DNA from: an uncultured Clostridia bacterium
Lineage (GTDB): Bacteria > Bacillota_A > Clostridia > Oscillospirales > Acutalibacteraceae
DNA: 8,891 nt
Assembly (NCBI GenBank): GCA_944380625.1
Contig: CALWIE010000080.1
Coordinates: 1 to 8,891, forward strand
Direction of reading: 5' to 3'
This document shows, one piece after another, positions 1-6,274 of this stretch. Both the position numbers and the translations under genes were made by a program. Under the pieces are notes generated by a model. It searched no databases. It was not told the origin of the DNA and saw nothing but the letters and a program-made list of their open reading frames with translations. Each line of letters opens with the position of its first letter. The stretch's first letter is position 1.

Positions 1-23
1 AGGGGGAGAGCCGGGAGACAGTT

Positions 24-512
24 TTGCGCTTTACCCTGTTCCCCTTGGAGGAGGCCCAGGGGGAACAGCTGCTGGCCCAGCTGTGGGACCTTTTGCCCCA
101 GCGCTTTCCCGGGTGCCTCCGGCTGGAACGGGAGCCCGGCGTGGCCGATTCCCTGACCCGGCTGCGAAAACTGGCCTTCCGGGCGGTGTTTGGCGGCGGG
201 GAGGACGGCCAGGGCCTCGCCCTGGTTTTGGGAGGGAAGTCCTGCCGGGCCTCGGGGGCCACGGTGAAGGCCGCCTTCTCCGGGAAACCCCTCACAGCCG
301 TGGGGGAGGAGTCCCCCTTCGCCCTGGAGGGCGCCCAGGGGGAGTACCAGGTGGAGCTGCGGGGGCTGCGGACCCAGGGGCTGGAGCGCCTCGCCTCCTT
401 TACCGCCCAGGTGGGGGACAGGGAGTACACAGGCTGCCGGTGGTCCCGCCTGGAGCTGCCCCAGGGGACGGCGGTCTTCACCGCCAGCGGATGCAAGGAA
501 AAGGAGGAGTGA
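24..512 (+). CDS. Unrecognised protein of the phage tail operon (5' end uncertain)
   Basis: I do not recognise this family. From a TTG start it is 162 residues, soluble, with no signal peptide or membrane segment. The first 50 residues look helical (Leu-rich, with LLAQLWDLLPQRF near 17-29). The rest alternates short strands and Gly-rich turns and looks beta-rich, and the tail is charged (CKEKEE). The TTG has only a weak GGGAG at 13-17 before it, and the frame stays open to the left edge (from position 3), so the true start may lie outside the window. It sits directly before a mini-ORF and an XkdP-like LysM protein. In PBSX-type clusters that place is near the tape measure, so a tail or baseplate accessory role is inferred from position only. 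Base composition matches its neighbours. Confidence 0.6.
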   Translation: MRFTLFPLEEAQGEQLLAQLWDLLPQRFPGCLRLEREPGVADSLTRLRKLAFRAVFGGGEDGQGLALVLGGKSCRASGATVKAAFSGKPLTAVGEESPFALEGAQGEYQVELRGLRTQGLERLASFTAQVGDREYTGCRWSRLELPQGTAVFTASGCKEKEE

Positions 513-514
513 CT

Positions 515-601
515 GTGGAGGAAAAGAACAGCCGGGAGAGAGCGGAAGAGGTCTCCCGGGAAGTGGAACGGGACAGCCGGCGCTACCCGGCCCCCCTGTG
601 A
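515..601 (+). CDS. Mini-ORF of 28 residues between tail genes
   Basis: A GTG start lies 7 bases after a perfect AGGAGG (502-507) that overlaps the end of the preceding gene, whose stop is at 510-512. The peptide is highly charged (MEEKNSRERAEEVSREV, then a RDSRRYPAPL tail), probably one amphipathic helix ending in a Pro-rich tip, and closes at TGA 599-601. The next gene starts 19 bases later. The ribosome binding site, one of the best in the operon, and the fit between two neighbours argue that it is translated. It could be a real small tail or chaperone peptide, or the N-terminal stub of a longer gene cut by deletion. I know no family for it. Confidence 0.5.
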   Translation: MEEKNSRERAEEVSREVERDSRRYPAPL

Positions 602-620
602 GCGGGAAGGGGGCGGCGCC

Positions 621-1136
621 GTGAATTTGATGGGAATGCGGTTCCGGGACTTTACCTGGCAGGACAACCCGGTCTCCCTGGAGGTGAAGGCTGCGCGGGA
701 CATGGTGGAGACAGGGATCCCCTACGGGGAGCCCCGCCTGGAGGAGCTGGGGGCGAAACGGCGGAAGGTCACCGGGGAGGGGTATTTCTCCGGGGGGGAC
801 TGCATGGCCCAGTGGGAGGCCCTGCAGCGGGCCTTCTCCCAGCGGGGGCCGGGCCTTTTGCAGCTGCCGGGGCTCTCGCCCTTTTGGGCGGTGATGGACG
901 CTCTGGAGCTGAAGGGGGCCCAGGGGAAAGACCTGGTGCGCTACAGCTTCTCCTTTGTGGAGTGGCAGGGGGCCAAGGGCTTTTCCGGCCAGGGGTGCTA
1001 CAGGGCCCGGGCGGGGGAGAGCCTGTGGGAATACGCCGCCCGCTGGGGCAGGCCCGTGGAGGAACTGGTGGCGGCAAACCCCCACATCCGGGACATCGAC
1101 TGCTTGGGGGAAGGGGAAAGGGTGGTGGTTCCATGA
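621..1136 (+). CDS. XkdP-like tail protein with C-terminal LysM domain
   Basis: The 171-residue protein probably joins the tail tube or tape measure to the baseplate hub in a contractile tail, as XkdP of PBSX is thought to do. The N-terminal part (about 5-118) starts with MRFRDFTWQDNP and has a GYFSGGD...W..L pattern near 54-69, resembling the N-terminal domain of Mu-type 'DNA circulation' and XkdP proteins. Residues 127-171 form a LysM-like module (YRARAGESLWEYA ... VEELVAANPHI ... GERVVVP), which in phage tails is structural rather than proof of peptidoglycan binding. GTG 621 is chosen because AAGGGGG (607-613) lies 7 bases upstream; the ATG codons at 630 and 636 lack a suitably spaced site. 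The stop overlaps the next start (ATGA). Slightly shorter than usual for XkdP. Confidence 0.8.
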   Translation: MNLMGMRFRDFTWQDNPVSLEVKAARDMVETGIPYGEPRLEELGAKRRKVTGEGYFSGGDCMAQWEALQRAFSQRGPGLLQLPGLSPFWAVMDALELKGAQGKDLVRYSFSFVEWQGAKGFSGQGCYRARAGESLWEYAARWGRPVEELVAANPHIRDIDCLGEGERVVVP

Positions 1137-2047
1137 CCTTTTGGGGAGAGCTGGAAAACGGCGCGGCCCTCTTTTTGGGAGAGCCCCTGGAGGCGCGCCT
1201 GCTCTATGACCAGGACGCCCCCGCCAGCCAGCTGCAAGCCCTGTTTGCCCTTGAGGAGCCCTGGGGGGACCTGGCCTACGTCCGGGCGTACCGGGAGGGG
1301 CAGGTGGTCTTTGGGGGCATTGTGGACGAGCAGAACACCTTCCTGGACGGCGATGGCGTTCGGGTGGAGCTGGTGTGCCGCAGCTGGGAGGGGATCCTTT
1401 TGGACAACGAAGCCCAGCCGGGCGTCCTTCAAAACCCCTCCCTGGCGGCCTTGGAAAGGCGGTTTTTAAACCCCCTGGGGTTTTCCCAGGCGCGGGGGGA
1501 CAGAAGCCCCCAGACCGGCCAGTGGGCCGTGGAGAAGGGGACCAGCTGCTGGGAGGTTTTAGAAGGCTTTTGCCAGGAGTTTTTGGGCACCTCCCCCTAT
1601 GTGGACGGGGAGGGAGGCGTCCACTGCGAAGGGGCGGAGGAGGTTGTCTGCCCCGCGGGCCCGGTCCTTTCGGCCCAGCTGAGCCGCAGCCCCTGCCGCC
1701 GGCTGAGCGCCGTTTGGCAGCAGAGCTACAGAGGCTCTTACGACACCCCCTTCCAGAACGCCGCCTTTGGGGGAGCTCCCCGGCAGCGGTACGTGAGCAT
1801 GGAGGACGGCCGCGATCCCCGGGAACTCATCCGGGAGGGGGAGCGGGAGTACCGGCTGCTCACCGTGGAGCTTCCCGGGGACTTTTGGCCCCGGCGGGGC
1901 CAGGCATTCACCGTGGAGGCGCCCCGTCTGGGAAGGTTTTCCGGCTGGCAGGTGCGCTCCGCCCGGTATGAGGTAAACGGGCAGGGGGAGAGGACCCGAC
2001 TTGTTCTGGAGGAGGGAGAGACATCGTGTGGCTGGCAAAACAGATGA
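1133..2047 (+). CDS. XkdQ-like baseplate hub protein
   Basis: This 304-residue protein matches the size, place and style of XkdQ/YqbQ, the gpD-like hub that sits at the centre of contractile baseplates and carries the spike. Seen: an N-terminal strand-rich region with 'RAYREGQVVFGGIVDE' (51-66), the pattern of hub domains (a quantity followed by F.G.V), then an 'R.WEGILLDNEAQPG' turn (83-97). A helical 'WEVLEGFCQEFLG' (140-152) and a second beta region (about 240-295) end in GW.V....Y...G.G.RT.L.L, typical of gpD-like C-termini. The start is ATG 1133, overlapping the upstream stop as ATGA, which implies translational coupling; the purine/GT-rich stretch before it is only a modest binding site. 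An in-frame extension back to 812 merely shadows the preceding gene. Family call by pattern, not by search. Confidence 0.8.
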   Translation: MTFWGELENGAALFLGEPLEARLLYDQDAPASQLQALFALEEPWGDLAYVRAYREGQVVFGGIVDEQNTFLDGDGVRVELVCRSWEGILLDNEAQPGVLQNPSLAALERRFLNPLGFSQARGDRSPQTGQWAVEKGTSCWEVLEGFCQEFLGTSPYVDGEGGVHCEGAEEVVCPAGPVLSAQLSRSPCRRLSAVWQQSYRGSYDTPFQNAAFGGAPRQRYVSMEDGRDPRELIREGEREYRLLTVELPGDFWPRRGQAFTVEAPRLGRFSGWQVRSARYEVNGQGERTRLVLEEGETSCGWQNR

Positions 2048-2349
2048 AAAAGCCCCGGGAGACAAAGCTCAGCCGGGGCCAGGTGGCAGGGGGCGGCCAG
2101 GGGGCGCGGATCCAGGGGGAGCGGGAGTACCAGAGCCCGGAGCTCCTGTTCCCCTACGGCTTTTCCAGCGCCGCCGCCGAGGGCCGGCAGGCGGTCCTGC
2201 TGGACGGGGTCTGCGCCGGCGTGGCCTCGGCCCCGGACCAGGACCTGGCCCAGGGGGAGGTGCGGCTGTACTCTGCGGGCGGGGCGGAGATCCTGCTGAA
2301 GAACACGGGGGAAGTGGTCATCAATGGGCAGGCCTTTGCCCCTGTCTGA
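2026..2349 (+). CDS. Short Mu gp45 / gpV-like baseplate spike protein
   Basis: The 107-residue product resembles the C-terminal half of Mu gp45 (baseplate assembly protein V, the membrane-piercing spike). Seen: 'LLFPYGFSSAAAEGRQAVLL' (40-59), then 'GVCAGVAS' (61-68), 'GEVRLYSAGGAEILL' (77-91) and 'GEVVINGQAF' (95-104). This is the same order as gp45 (PYGF, G..V.LY...G..I.LK, then short repeated strands that build the trimeric beta-helix). Mu gp45 is about twice as long, so the OB-fold part is reduced and the apical helix short. GTG 2026 is preferred because GGAGGAGGG lies just upstream at good spacing, giving a 22-base overlap with the hub gene. ATG 2044, overlapping the hub stop as ATGA, is the alternative and removes six residues. 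It lies exactly between hub and wedge genes, as in Mu. Confidence 0.7.
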   Translation: MWLAKQMKKPRETKLSRGQVAGGGQGARIQGEREYQSPELLFPYGFSSAAAEGRQAVLLDGVCAGVASAPDQDLAQGEVRLYSAGGAEILLKNTGEVVINGQAFAPV

Positions 2350-2366
2350 GAACAGGAGGGACTACT

Positions 2367-2726
2367 ATGCAGTGGAAGTGGAACGGCGCCGGGGAGGCGG
2401 CGGGCCCCGGGGGGCTCCCCCAGCCGGTGACAGGCTTGGAGGAGGCCCTGCAAAACGGGGCGATGGCGGTCTCCCTGGCGAGGGGGAGCTTCCTCTACGG
2501 GCCAGAGCTCGGCAGCGGCCTGAGGGAGCTGGACCCCGAGGAGGAGCACAGTGGGGAACGGGCCCGGGCCCTGGCGGAGGAGGCCCTGCTGGGCCTGGCC
2601 GGGACCCGGGTGAAAGAGGCGTGGTATGAGGAGGCGGCCGGCCGGTGGCGCTTTGTCCTGGAGACGCCCCAGGGCGAGGGCCAGGTGACCGCCCCCGGAA
2701 AGGAGAGCGGCGATGGAAACCTATGA
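2367..2726 (+). CDS. Baseplate wedge protein, Mu gp46 / gp25-like
   Basis: A 119-residue protein in the slot filled by gp46 in Mu, XkdS in PBSX and gp25/W in T4/P2, between spike and J protein. These small wedge proteins help start sheath polymerisation from the baseplate. Seen: a low-complexity Gly/Pro N-terminus, 'LYGPELGSGLREL' (43-55; compare the GS.LW/G..L motif of this group), a helix 'ERARALAEEALLGL' (64-77), then 'VKEAWYEEAAGRWRFVLETP' (82-101), the usual helix followed by two strands. The start is well set: AGGAGGG (2354-2360) is 6 bases before ATG 2367, and the gene follows the spike stop by 17 bases. It overlaps the next gene by 14 bases. gp46 versus gp25 subfamily cannot be settled by eye. 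Confidence 0.65.
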   Translation: MQWKWNGAGEAAGPGGLPQPVTGLEEALQNGAMAVSLARGSFLYGPELGSGLRELDPEEEHSGERARALAEEALLGLAGTRVKEAWYEEAAGRWRFVLETPQGEGQVTAPGKESGDGNL

Positions 2727-3774
2727 GACGTTCTTGGCCCGCATGAGGGAGGCCTACGAGCAGGCCAGCGGCGCCAAGGTGGAGGACGTGTCGGAGATCG
2801 GCCTGCGCCTGCGGGTGCTGGCAGGGGAGCTGTACCGGCTGGAGGCCTCTCTGGAGTGGCTGGAGCGCCAGGCCTTCCCCCAAACGGCCACCGGGGAACA
2901 GCTGGACCGGCACGGGGAGCTGCGGGGGGTGCCCCGCAGGCCTGCGGAAAAGGCGGCGGGCTTTGTGTCCTTTTCCCGGTATCTGCCCCTCTCCTTTGAC
3001 CTGGTGGTGCCCAAGGGCACTGTGTGCGCCACCTCGGGGGAGCCTGTGGCGGAGTATGAGACCACCGAGGAGGCGGTTTTAGAGGCCGGGGAGCTGACGG
3101 TGGAGGCGCCGGTGCGGGCCCTGGAGGCCGGCAGCGCCGGGAACGCCGCCGCCGGATACATCACCACCCTGGTCTCGGCGCCTGTGGGCATCCACTACGC
3201 CGCCAACCAGGCGGCCGTCACCGGGGGCCGGGACGCGGAGGAGGACGAGGACTACCGGCAGCGGATCCTCCAGAGCCTGGGCCGCAGCCCCAACGGGGCC
3301 AACGGGGACTACTACCGGGAGGCGGCCCTCTCCCAGGAGGGGATCTCCGCCGTGCAGGTGGTGCCCCGCAGCTCCGGGGCCGGGACCGTGGCCCTGTACG
3401 TCTGGGGCGAGGACGGGGCGCCCAGCTCCGGGGTGGTCAACGCTTTGAAGGAAAGGCTGGAGAAAGAGCGGGAGGTGGGGGTGACCCTGTCGGTCCAGGC
3501 CGCCACGGAGGTGCCCGTGAGCGTCCACATCCAGATCGCCCCGGAGGAGGGGGTGGAGTTTGCCTGGGCCAAGGAGCAGGTGGAAAAGGCCATCGCCGCC
3601 TATGGGAAGACCCGGCAGATCGGCCAGCCCTTCTACCTGGCCGACGTCACCCGGGCCGCCCTGACGGCAGCCCCCTTGACGAAAGTTGCCTATTCCGCCG
3701 CCATGTCGGACCTTCCCGGCATGACAGGGTATTTGACCACCATTGGGACCGTCCAAGTGGAGGAGATCGCATGA
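2713..3774 (+). CDS. Baseplate J-like protein (Mu gp47 / XkdT family)
   Basis: A full-length Baseplate_J protein of 353 residues, the main wedge component of the contractile baseplate. Hallmarks seen in order: 'ERQAFPQTATGEQLDRHGE' (51-69, the F.QTA.G..LD.HG signature) with 'VPRRPAEKAAGFVSF' after it; 'VVPKGTVCAT' (98-107); 'ALEAGSAGNAAAGYI' (136-150, the AG..GN signature); 'GGRDAEEDEDYRQRIL' (171-186, GG.D.E.DE.YR.R); 'ANGDYYREAA' (196-205); and 'GTVALYVWGEDG' (224-235). The C-terminal third is two alpha/beta modules like those of gp47. AAAGGAG (2699-2705) lies 7 bases before the ATG. The stop overlaps the next start in an ATGA. Nothing is missing compared with the family, so the baseplate looks functional at this gene. 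Confidence 0.93.
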   Translation: METYETFLARMREAYEQASGAKVEDVSEIGLRLRVLAGELYRLEASLEWLERQAFPQTATGEQLDRHGELRGVPRRPAEKAAGFVSFSRYLPLSFDLVVPKGTVCATSGEPVAEYETTEEAVLEAGELTVEAPVRALEAGSAGNAAAGYITTLVSAPVGIHYAANQAAVTGGRDAEEDEDYRQRILQSLGRSPNGANGDYYREAALSQEGISAVQVVPRSSGAGTVALYVWGEDGAPSSGVVNALKERLEKEREVGVTLSVQAATEVPVSVHIQIAPEEGVEFAWAKEQVEKAIAAYGKTRQIGQPFYLADVTRAALTAAPLTKVAYSAAMSDLPGMTGYLTTIGTVQVEEIA

Positions 3775-4346
3775 GGGCGGCGGCGCATATGAAGCAGGTC
3801 CTGGAGGCCACCGGCCTGTACCAGCTGGGGGAGGACTTCCCCACCGGGTGGGAGCTGGAGGCCTTCGGGGCGGGTTTCGCCCTTTTGGAAGAGCGCTTCG
3901 ACCGGCTGCTGGAGGACCTGTTCCCCCAGACCGCCGGGGAGGGGCGCGTCGGCCAGTGGGAGGCGCTGTTCCGGCCCCAGCCCTCCCAGGCGGCCCTGGA
4001 GGAGCGGCGGGGCATGGTGCTGGCCCGCCAGGCCCTGGGGGAGAAGCCCTTCACCCTGGCGGGGGTACAGGCCCTTTTGGAGGGGGCCGGGGTGCGGGGC
4101 CTGGTTTTGGAGGAGTCAGGAGGGCTCTCTGTGGTTTTGGGAAAGCTTTTGGGGGTCTCGAAAGAGGAGGCCGCCCGGGAGCTGGACCAGCTTTTGCCCG
4201 CCCACCTCCCCTGGGACTGGGAGGAGGCGGTCACTTGGGTTGCCCTGGACGCCTGCCGCCGCACTTTTGCAGAGTGGGACGGGCTGGGCCTTTCCTGGGC
4301 CCAGCTGGACGAGATAGACCGGCAGGATTTGGAAGAGGAGGAATGA
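3771..4346 (+). CDS. YmfQ-family (DUF2313, Mu gp48 / XkdU) tail protein
   Basis: A 191-residue protein directly after baseplate J, where Mu gp48, XkdU and YmfQ sit; these form the wedge tip that carries the tail fibre. Seen: 'LEERFDRLLEDLFPQTAGEG' (39-58), then 'VGQWEALF' (60-67) and 'LEERRGMVLARQ' (76-87). The order 'F..L..DL.PQTA....L..WE......R......R' is the YmfQ pattern. A helix-turn 'FTLAGVQALLEGAG' (94-107) and 'LLPAHLPWDW' (141-150) complete the family layout. GGAGGAG (3759-3765) lies 5 bases before ATG 3771, which overlaps the J stop as ATGA. An acidic tail (QDLEEEE) is encoded by the DNA that also supplies the binding site of the next gene. Confidence 0.82.
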   Translation: MRAAAHMKQVLEATGLYQLGEDFPTGWELEAFGAGFALLEERFDRLLEDLFPQTAGEGRVGQWEALFRPQPSQAALEERRGMVLARQALGEKPFTLAGVQALLEGAGVRGLVLEESGGLSVVLGKLLGVSKEEAARELDQLLPAHLPWDWEEAVTWVALDACRRTFAEWDGLGLSWAQLDEIDRQDLEEEE

Positions 4347-4348
4347 GC

Positions 4349-4834
4349 ATGGCGGCCACAAACCATTCCCAAAGGCTGGAGCTGTCCCTTTGGGAGCAGA
4401 CCGACTGCCCCGAGTGGGCGGACTTTTTGCAGGACAACGAGAAACTGGAGGAACTGGTGGGCGGGCACCTGGCAAACGGCGCCCTCCACCTGACGGCGGA
4501 GGAAAAGGAGTTTCTCTCCCAGCGGCGGGCGGCCCTGGCCTACACGGGCACGGGGTCGGGGGCCGCGGAGGTGGAGCTGCCCTTCCCGCCCCAGATGCTC
4601 ACCGTCTTCGCCCTGGGGAAACCTCCCATGGCCCCCCGGGCGGACGGGGGCTGGGACGTCTTTTACCAGGTGTGGATCCAGGGGGAGGCGTCCTCTGGGT
4701 CCATGGGGGGCGTCACTGTGGACCTGGAGGCCCTGACCGCCCAGCTGGCCCAGGGGGCCTTTTCGGGGGAGACGGGGCTGTACCACGCCCTGAACCAGCA
4801 GGGCGTCTCCTACCTGGTGGAGCTGGAGGCCTAG
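4349..4834 (+). CDS. Miniature phage tail fibre / receptor-binding tip protein
   Basis: The 161-residue protein has the parts of a tail fibre in very short form. Residues 23-40 (WADFLQDNEKLEELVGGH) resemble the 'F..DN.KID' N-terminal motif that docks on the YmfQ protein. Residues 40-57 (H......HLTAEEKEFL) resemble the H...HLT..E...W linker repeated in Firmicute phage fibres. From 65 (YTGTGSG...ELPFPPQMLTVF) to the end (LNQQGVSYLVELEA) it resembles the beta-sandwich tip domain found at fibre C-termini. Full fibres such as XkdV are several hundred residues, so the shaft is missing. ATG 4349 is chosen because AGGAGG (4336-4341) lies 7 bases away; ATG 4343, overlapping the previous stop, would leave one base. 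It is the last gene of the tail operon. Which surface it binds cannot be told. Confidence 0.7.
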   Translation: MAATNHSQRLELSLWEQTDCPEWADFLQDNEKLEELVGGHLANGALHLTAEEKEFLSQRRAALAYTGTGSGAAEVELPFPPQMLTVFALGKPPMAPRADGGWDVFYQVWIQGEASSGSMGGVTVDLEALTAQLAQGAFSGETGLYHALNQQGVSYLVELEA

Positions 4835-4841
4835 AAAAGCG

Positions 4842-4870
4842 TTGACGGGGCCGGGTTTCTGTACTATGAT
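4842..4870 (+). promoter_or_regulatory. Sigma-A promoter of hflX
   Basis: TTGACG (4842-4847), a 17-base spacer, then TATGAT (4865-4870): one base off consensus in each box with ideal spacing. It begins seven bases after the tail-fibre stop codon. Transcription from about 4877 gives a leader of about 27 bases to the TTG at 4904. No terminator separates it from the tail operon, so tail transcripts could read through into hflX. Confidence 0.85.
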
Positions 4871-4903
4871 AAGGCTGTTGCTTTGGAAGAGGAGGGAAAC
4901 GCC

Positions 4904-6154
4904 TTGTTTGAAAACGAGATCCGGCCCCAGCGGGCCATCCTGGTGGCCTTGGACACAGGGGAATACGACGCCCAGGCCTCCCTGGAGGAGCTGGAGGAAC
5001 TGGCCCGGACCGCCGGGGCGGAGCCCCTGTGCTCCCTTGTTCAGAAGCGCCCCGCCCCGGACACGGCTACCTGCATCGGCTCCGGCATGGTGGAGCAGGT
5101 GGGGGAGGCCTGCCGGCAGCAGGAGGCGGACCTGCTCCTTTTCGACCGGGAGCTGAGCCCCACCCAGCTGCGGAACCTGGAGGCCGCCTGCGGCGTGCGG
5201 GTGGTGGACCGCACCACCTTGATTTTGGACATCTTCGCCCAGCGGGCCCGGAGCAAGGAGGGCAAGCTCCAGGTGGAGCTCGCCCAGCTGCGCTATCTGC
5301 TGCCCCGGCTCTCCGGCCAGGGCGCGGCCCTCTCCCGGCTGGGGGGCGGCATCGGCACCCGGGGCCCCGGCGAGACCAAGCTGGAGACCGACCGGCGCCA
5401 CATCCGGCGGCGCATCGGAAGCCTGAAGGAACAGCTCAAAGAGGTGGAGGCCGCCCGGGCGGTCACCCAGCGGCGGCGCAAAAAGGACGGCACCGTCACC
5501 GTGGCGCTGGTGGGCTACACCAACGCGGGGAAATCCACCCTGATGAACCAGCTGACCCAGGCGGGGGTCCTGGCGGAGGACAAGCTCTTCGCCACCTTGG
5601 ACCCCACCGCCCGGGCCCTGAAACTCCCCTGCGGGAAGACGGTGATGCTCATCGACACAGTGGGTTTCCTCCGGCGGCTGCCCCACCACCTGGTGGAGGC
5701 CTTCAAGTCCACCTTGGAGCAGGCGGCCTCGGCGGACATCCTCCTAAACGTCTGCGACGCCTCCAGCCCGGAGGCCCGGGAGCACCTGGAGGTCACCGAA
5801 AGCCTTTTGCAGGAGCTGGGCGCCGCGGGAAAGCCGGTGATCCCTGTGCTCAACAAGTGGGACGCGGTGGCCGACCCGGCGCTGGCCCCCAGGCTCCCTG
5901 GGGCGGTGGCCATCAGCGCCCTGCGGGGGCAGGGCCTGGAGGGGCTTTTGGCGGCCATCGAGGAGAACCTGCCGGAGAAGACCTTCCCGGTGGAGCTGCT
6001 GCTGCCCTTTTCCAAAACGGGCCTGGCCGCCCGCCTGCGGGAGGAGGGGGCCGTCCTCGCGGAGGAGTACGTCCCCGAGGGGCTGCGGGTCCGGGCCCAG
6101 GTGGACGAGCGCCTGTACGGCCTGGTGCGGGAATTTGAGCTCCCCTCCCCATGA
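4904..6154 (+). CDS. hflX: Ribosome-associated GTPase HflX
   Basis: HflX binds the 50S subunit and splits stalled or hibernating 70S ribosomes, using GTP in the cytoplasm. The 416-residue length is normal. Order: N-terminal HflX domain (about 1-145), glycine-rich signature GGGIGTRGPGETKLETDR (147-164), a long helix of the linker (165-195), then the G domain. In it: P-loop GYTNAGKST (204-212), DTVGF (251-255), NKWD (317-320) and SAL (338-340), followed by the C-terminal domain ending near 416. All GTP-binding motifs are intact. TTG 4904 is chosen because AGGAGGG (4890-4896) is 7 bases upstream. An in-frame TTG at 4883 would start almost at the predicted transcription start, with no binding site. 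It is a single-gene unit with its own promoter and terminator, next to but not part of the tail operon. Confidence 0.95.
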   Translation: MFENEIRPQRAILVALDTGEYDAQASLEELEELARTAGAEPLCSLVQKRPAPDTATCIGSGMVEQVGEACRQQEADLLLFDRELSPTQLRNLEAACGVRVVDRTTLILDIFAQRARSKEGKLQVELAQLRYLLPRLSGQGAALSRLGGGIGTRGPGETKLETDRRHIRRRIGSLKEQLKEVEAARAVTQRRRKKDGTVTVALVGYTNAGKSTLMNQLTQAGVLAEDKLFATLDPTARALKLPCGKTVMLIDTVGFLRRLPHHLVEAFKSTLEQAASADILLNVCDASSPEAREHLEVTESLLQELGAAGKPVIPVLNKWDAVADPALAPRLPGAVAISALRGQGLEGLLAAIEENLPEKTFPVELLLPFSKTGLAARLREEGAVLAEEYVPEGLRVRAQVDERLYGLVREFELPSP

Positions 6155-6160
6155 GGTGTG

Positions 6161-6194
6161 AAAAGGGCTGCCGCTTTCGCGGCGGCCCTTTTTT
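6161..6194 (+). terminator. Rho-independent terminator of hflX
   Basis: GGGCTGCCGC (6165-6174) pairs with GCGGCGGCCC (6179-6188) through one G-T wobble, with a TTTC loop; AAAA before and TTTTTT (6189-6194) after it complete the terminator. It starts six bases after the hflX stop. Confidence 0.93.
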
Positions 6195-6274
6195 GCGCCC
6201 TCTTTTCGGGGCTGGTGGAGAAAAGAAGAGGTAAAATTTGTACTAATTTATTTTTTAACAAGTTGGCGGCCCCC

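Noticed and set aside
83..514. Long open frame leading into the 28-residue mini-ORF
   Set aside because: Upstream of 515 it is Gly/Pro/Arg-rich out-of-frame text of the first gene; only the part after AGGAGG looks translated.
812..1132. N-terminal extension of the XkdQ-like gene from position 812
   Set aside because: The added residues are Gly/Ala-rich out-of-frame reading of the LysM gene; the ATGA overlap at 1133 gives the family's normal length.
3743..4348. Long N-terminal extension of the tail-fibre gene
   Set aside because: It reads the YmfQ-like gene out of frame and is Gly/Arg/Pro-rich; AGGAGG at 4336-4341 sets the start at 4349.
4883..4903. Earlier TTG start for hflX at 4883
   Set aside because: It lies about six bases from the predicted transcription start, and the AGGAGGG falls inside the resulting coding sequence. 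TTG 4904 has ideal spacing.
3647..5689. 680-codon open frame on the minus strand
   Set aside because: It spans the J, YmfQ, fibre and hflX genes in antisense, is Pro/Gly/Arg/His-rich low-complexity text and has no family motif. Long antisense frames are expected opposite GC-rich genes, and the + strand genes there are well supported.
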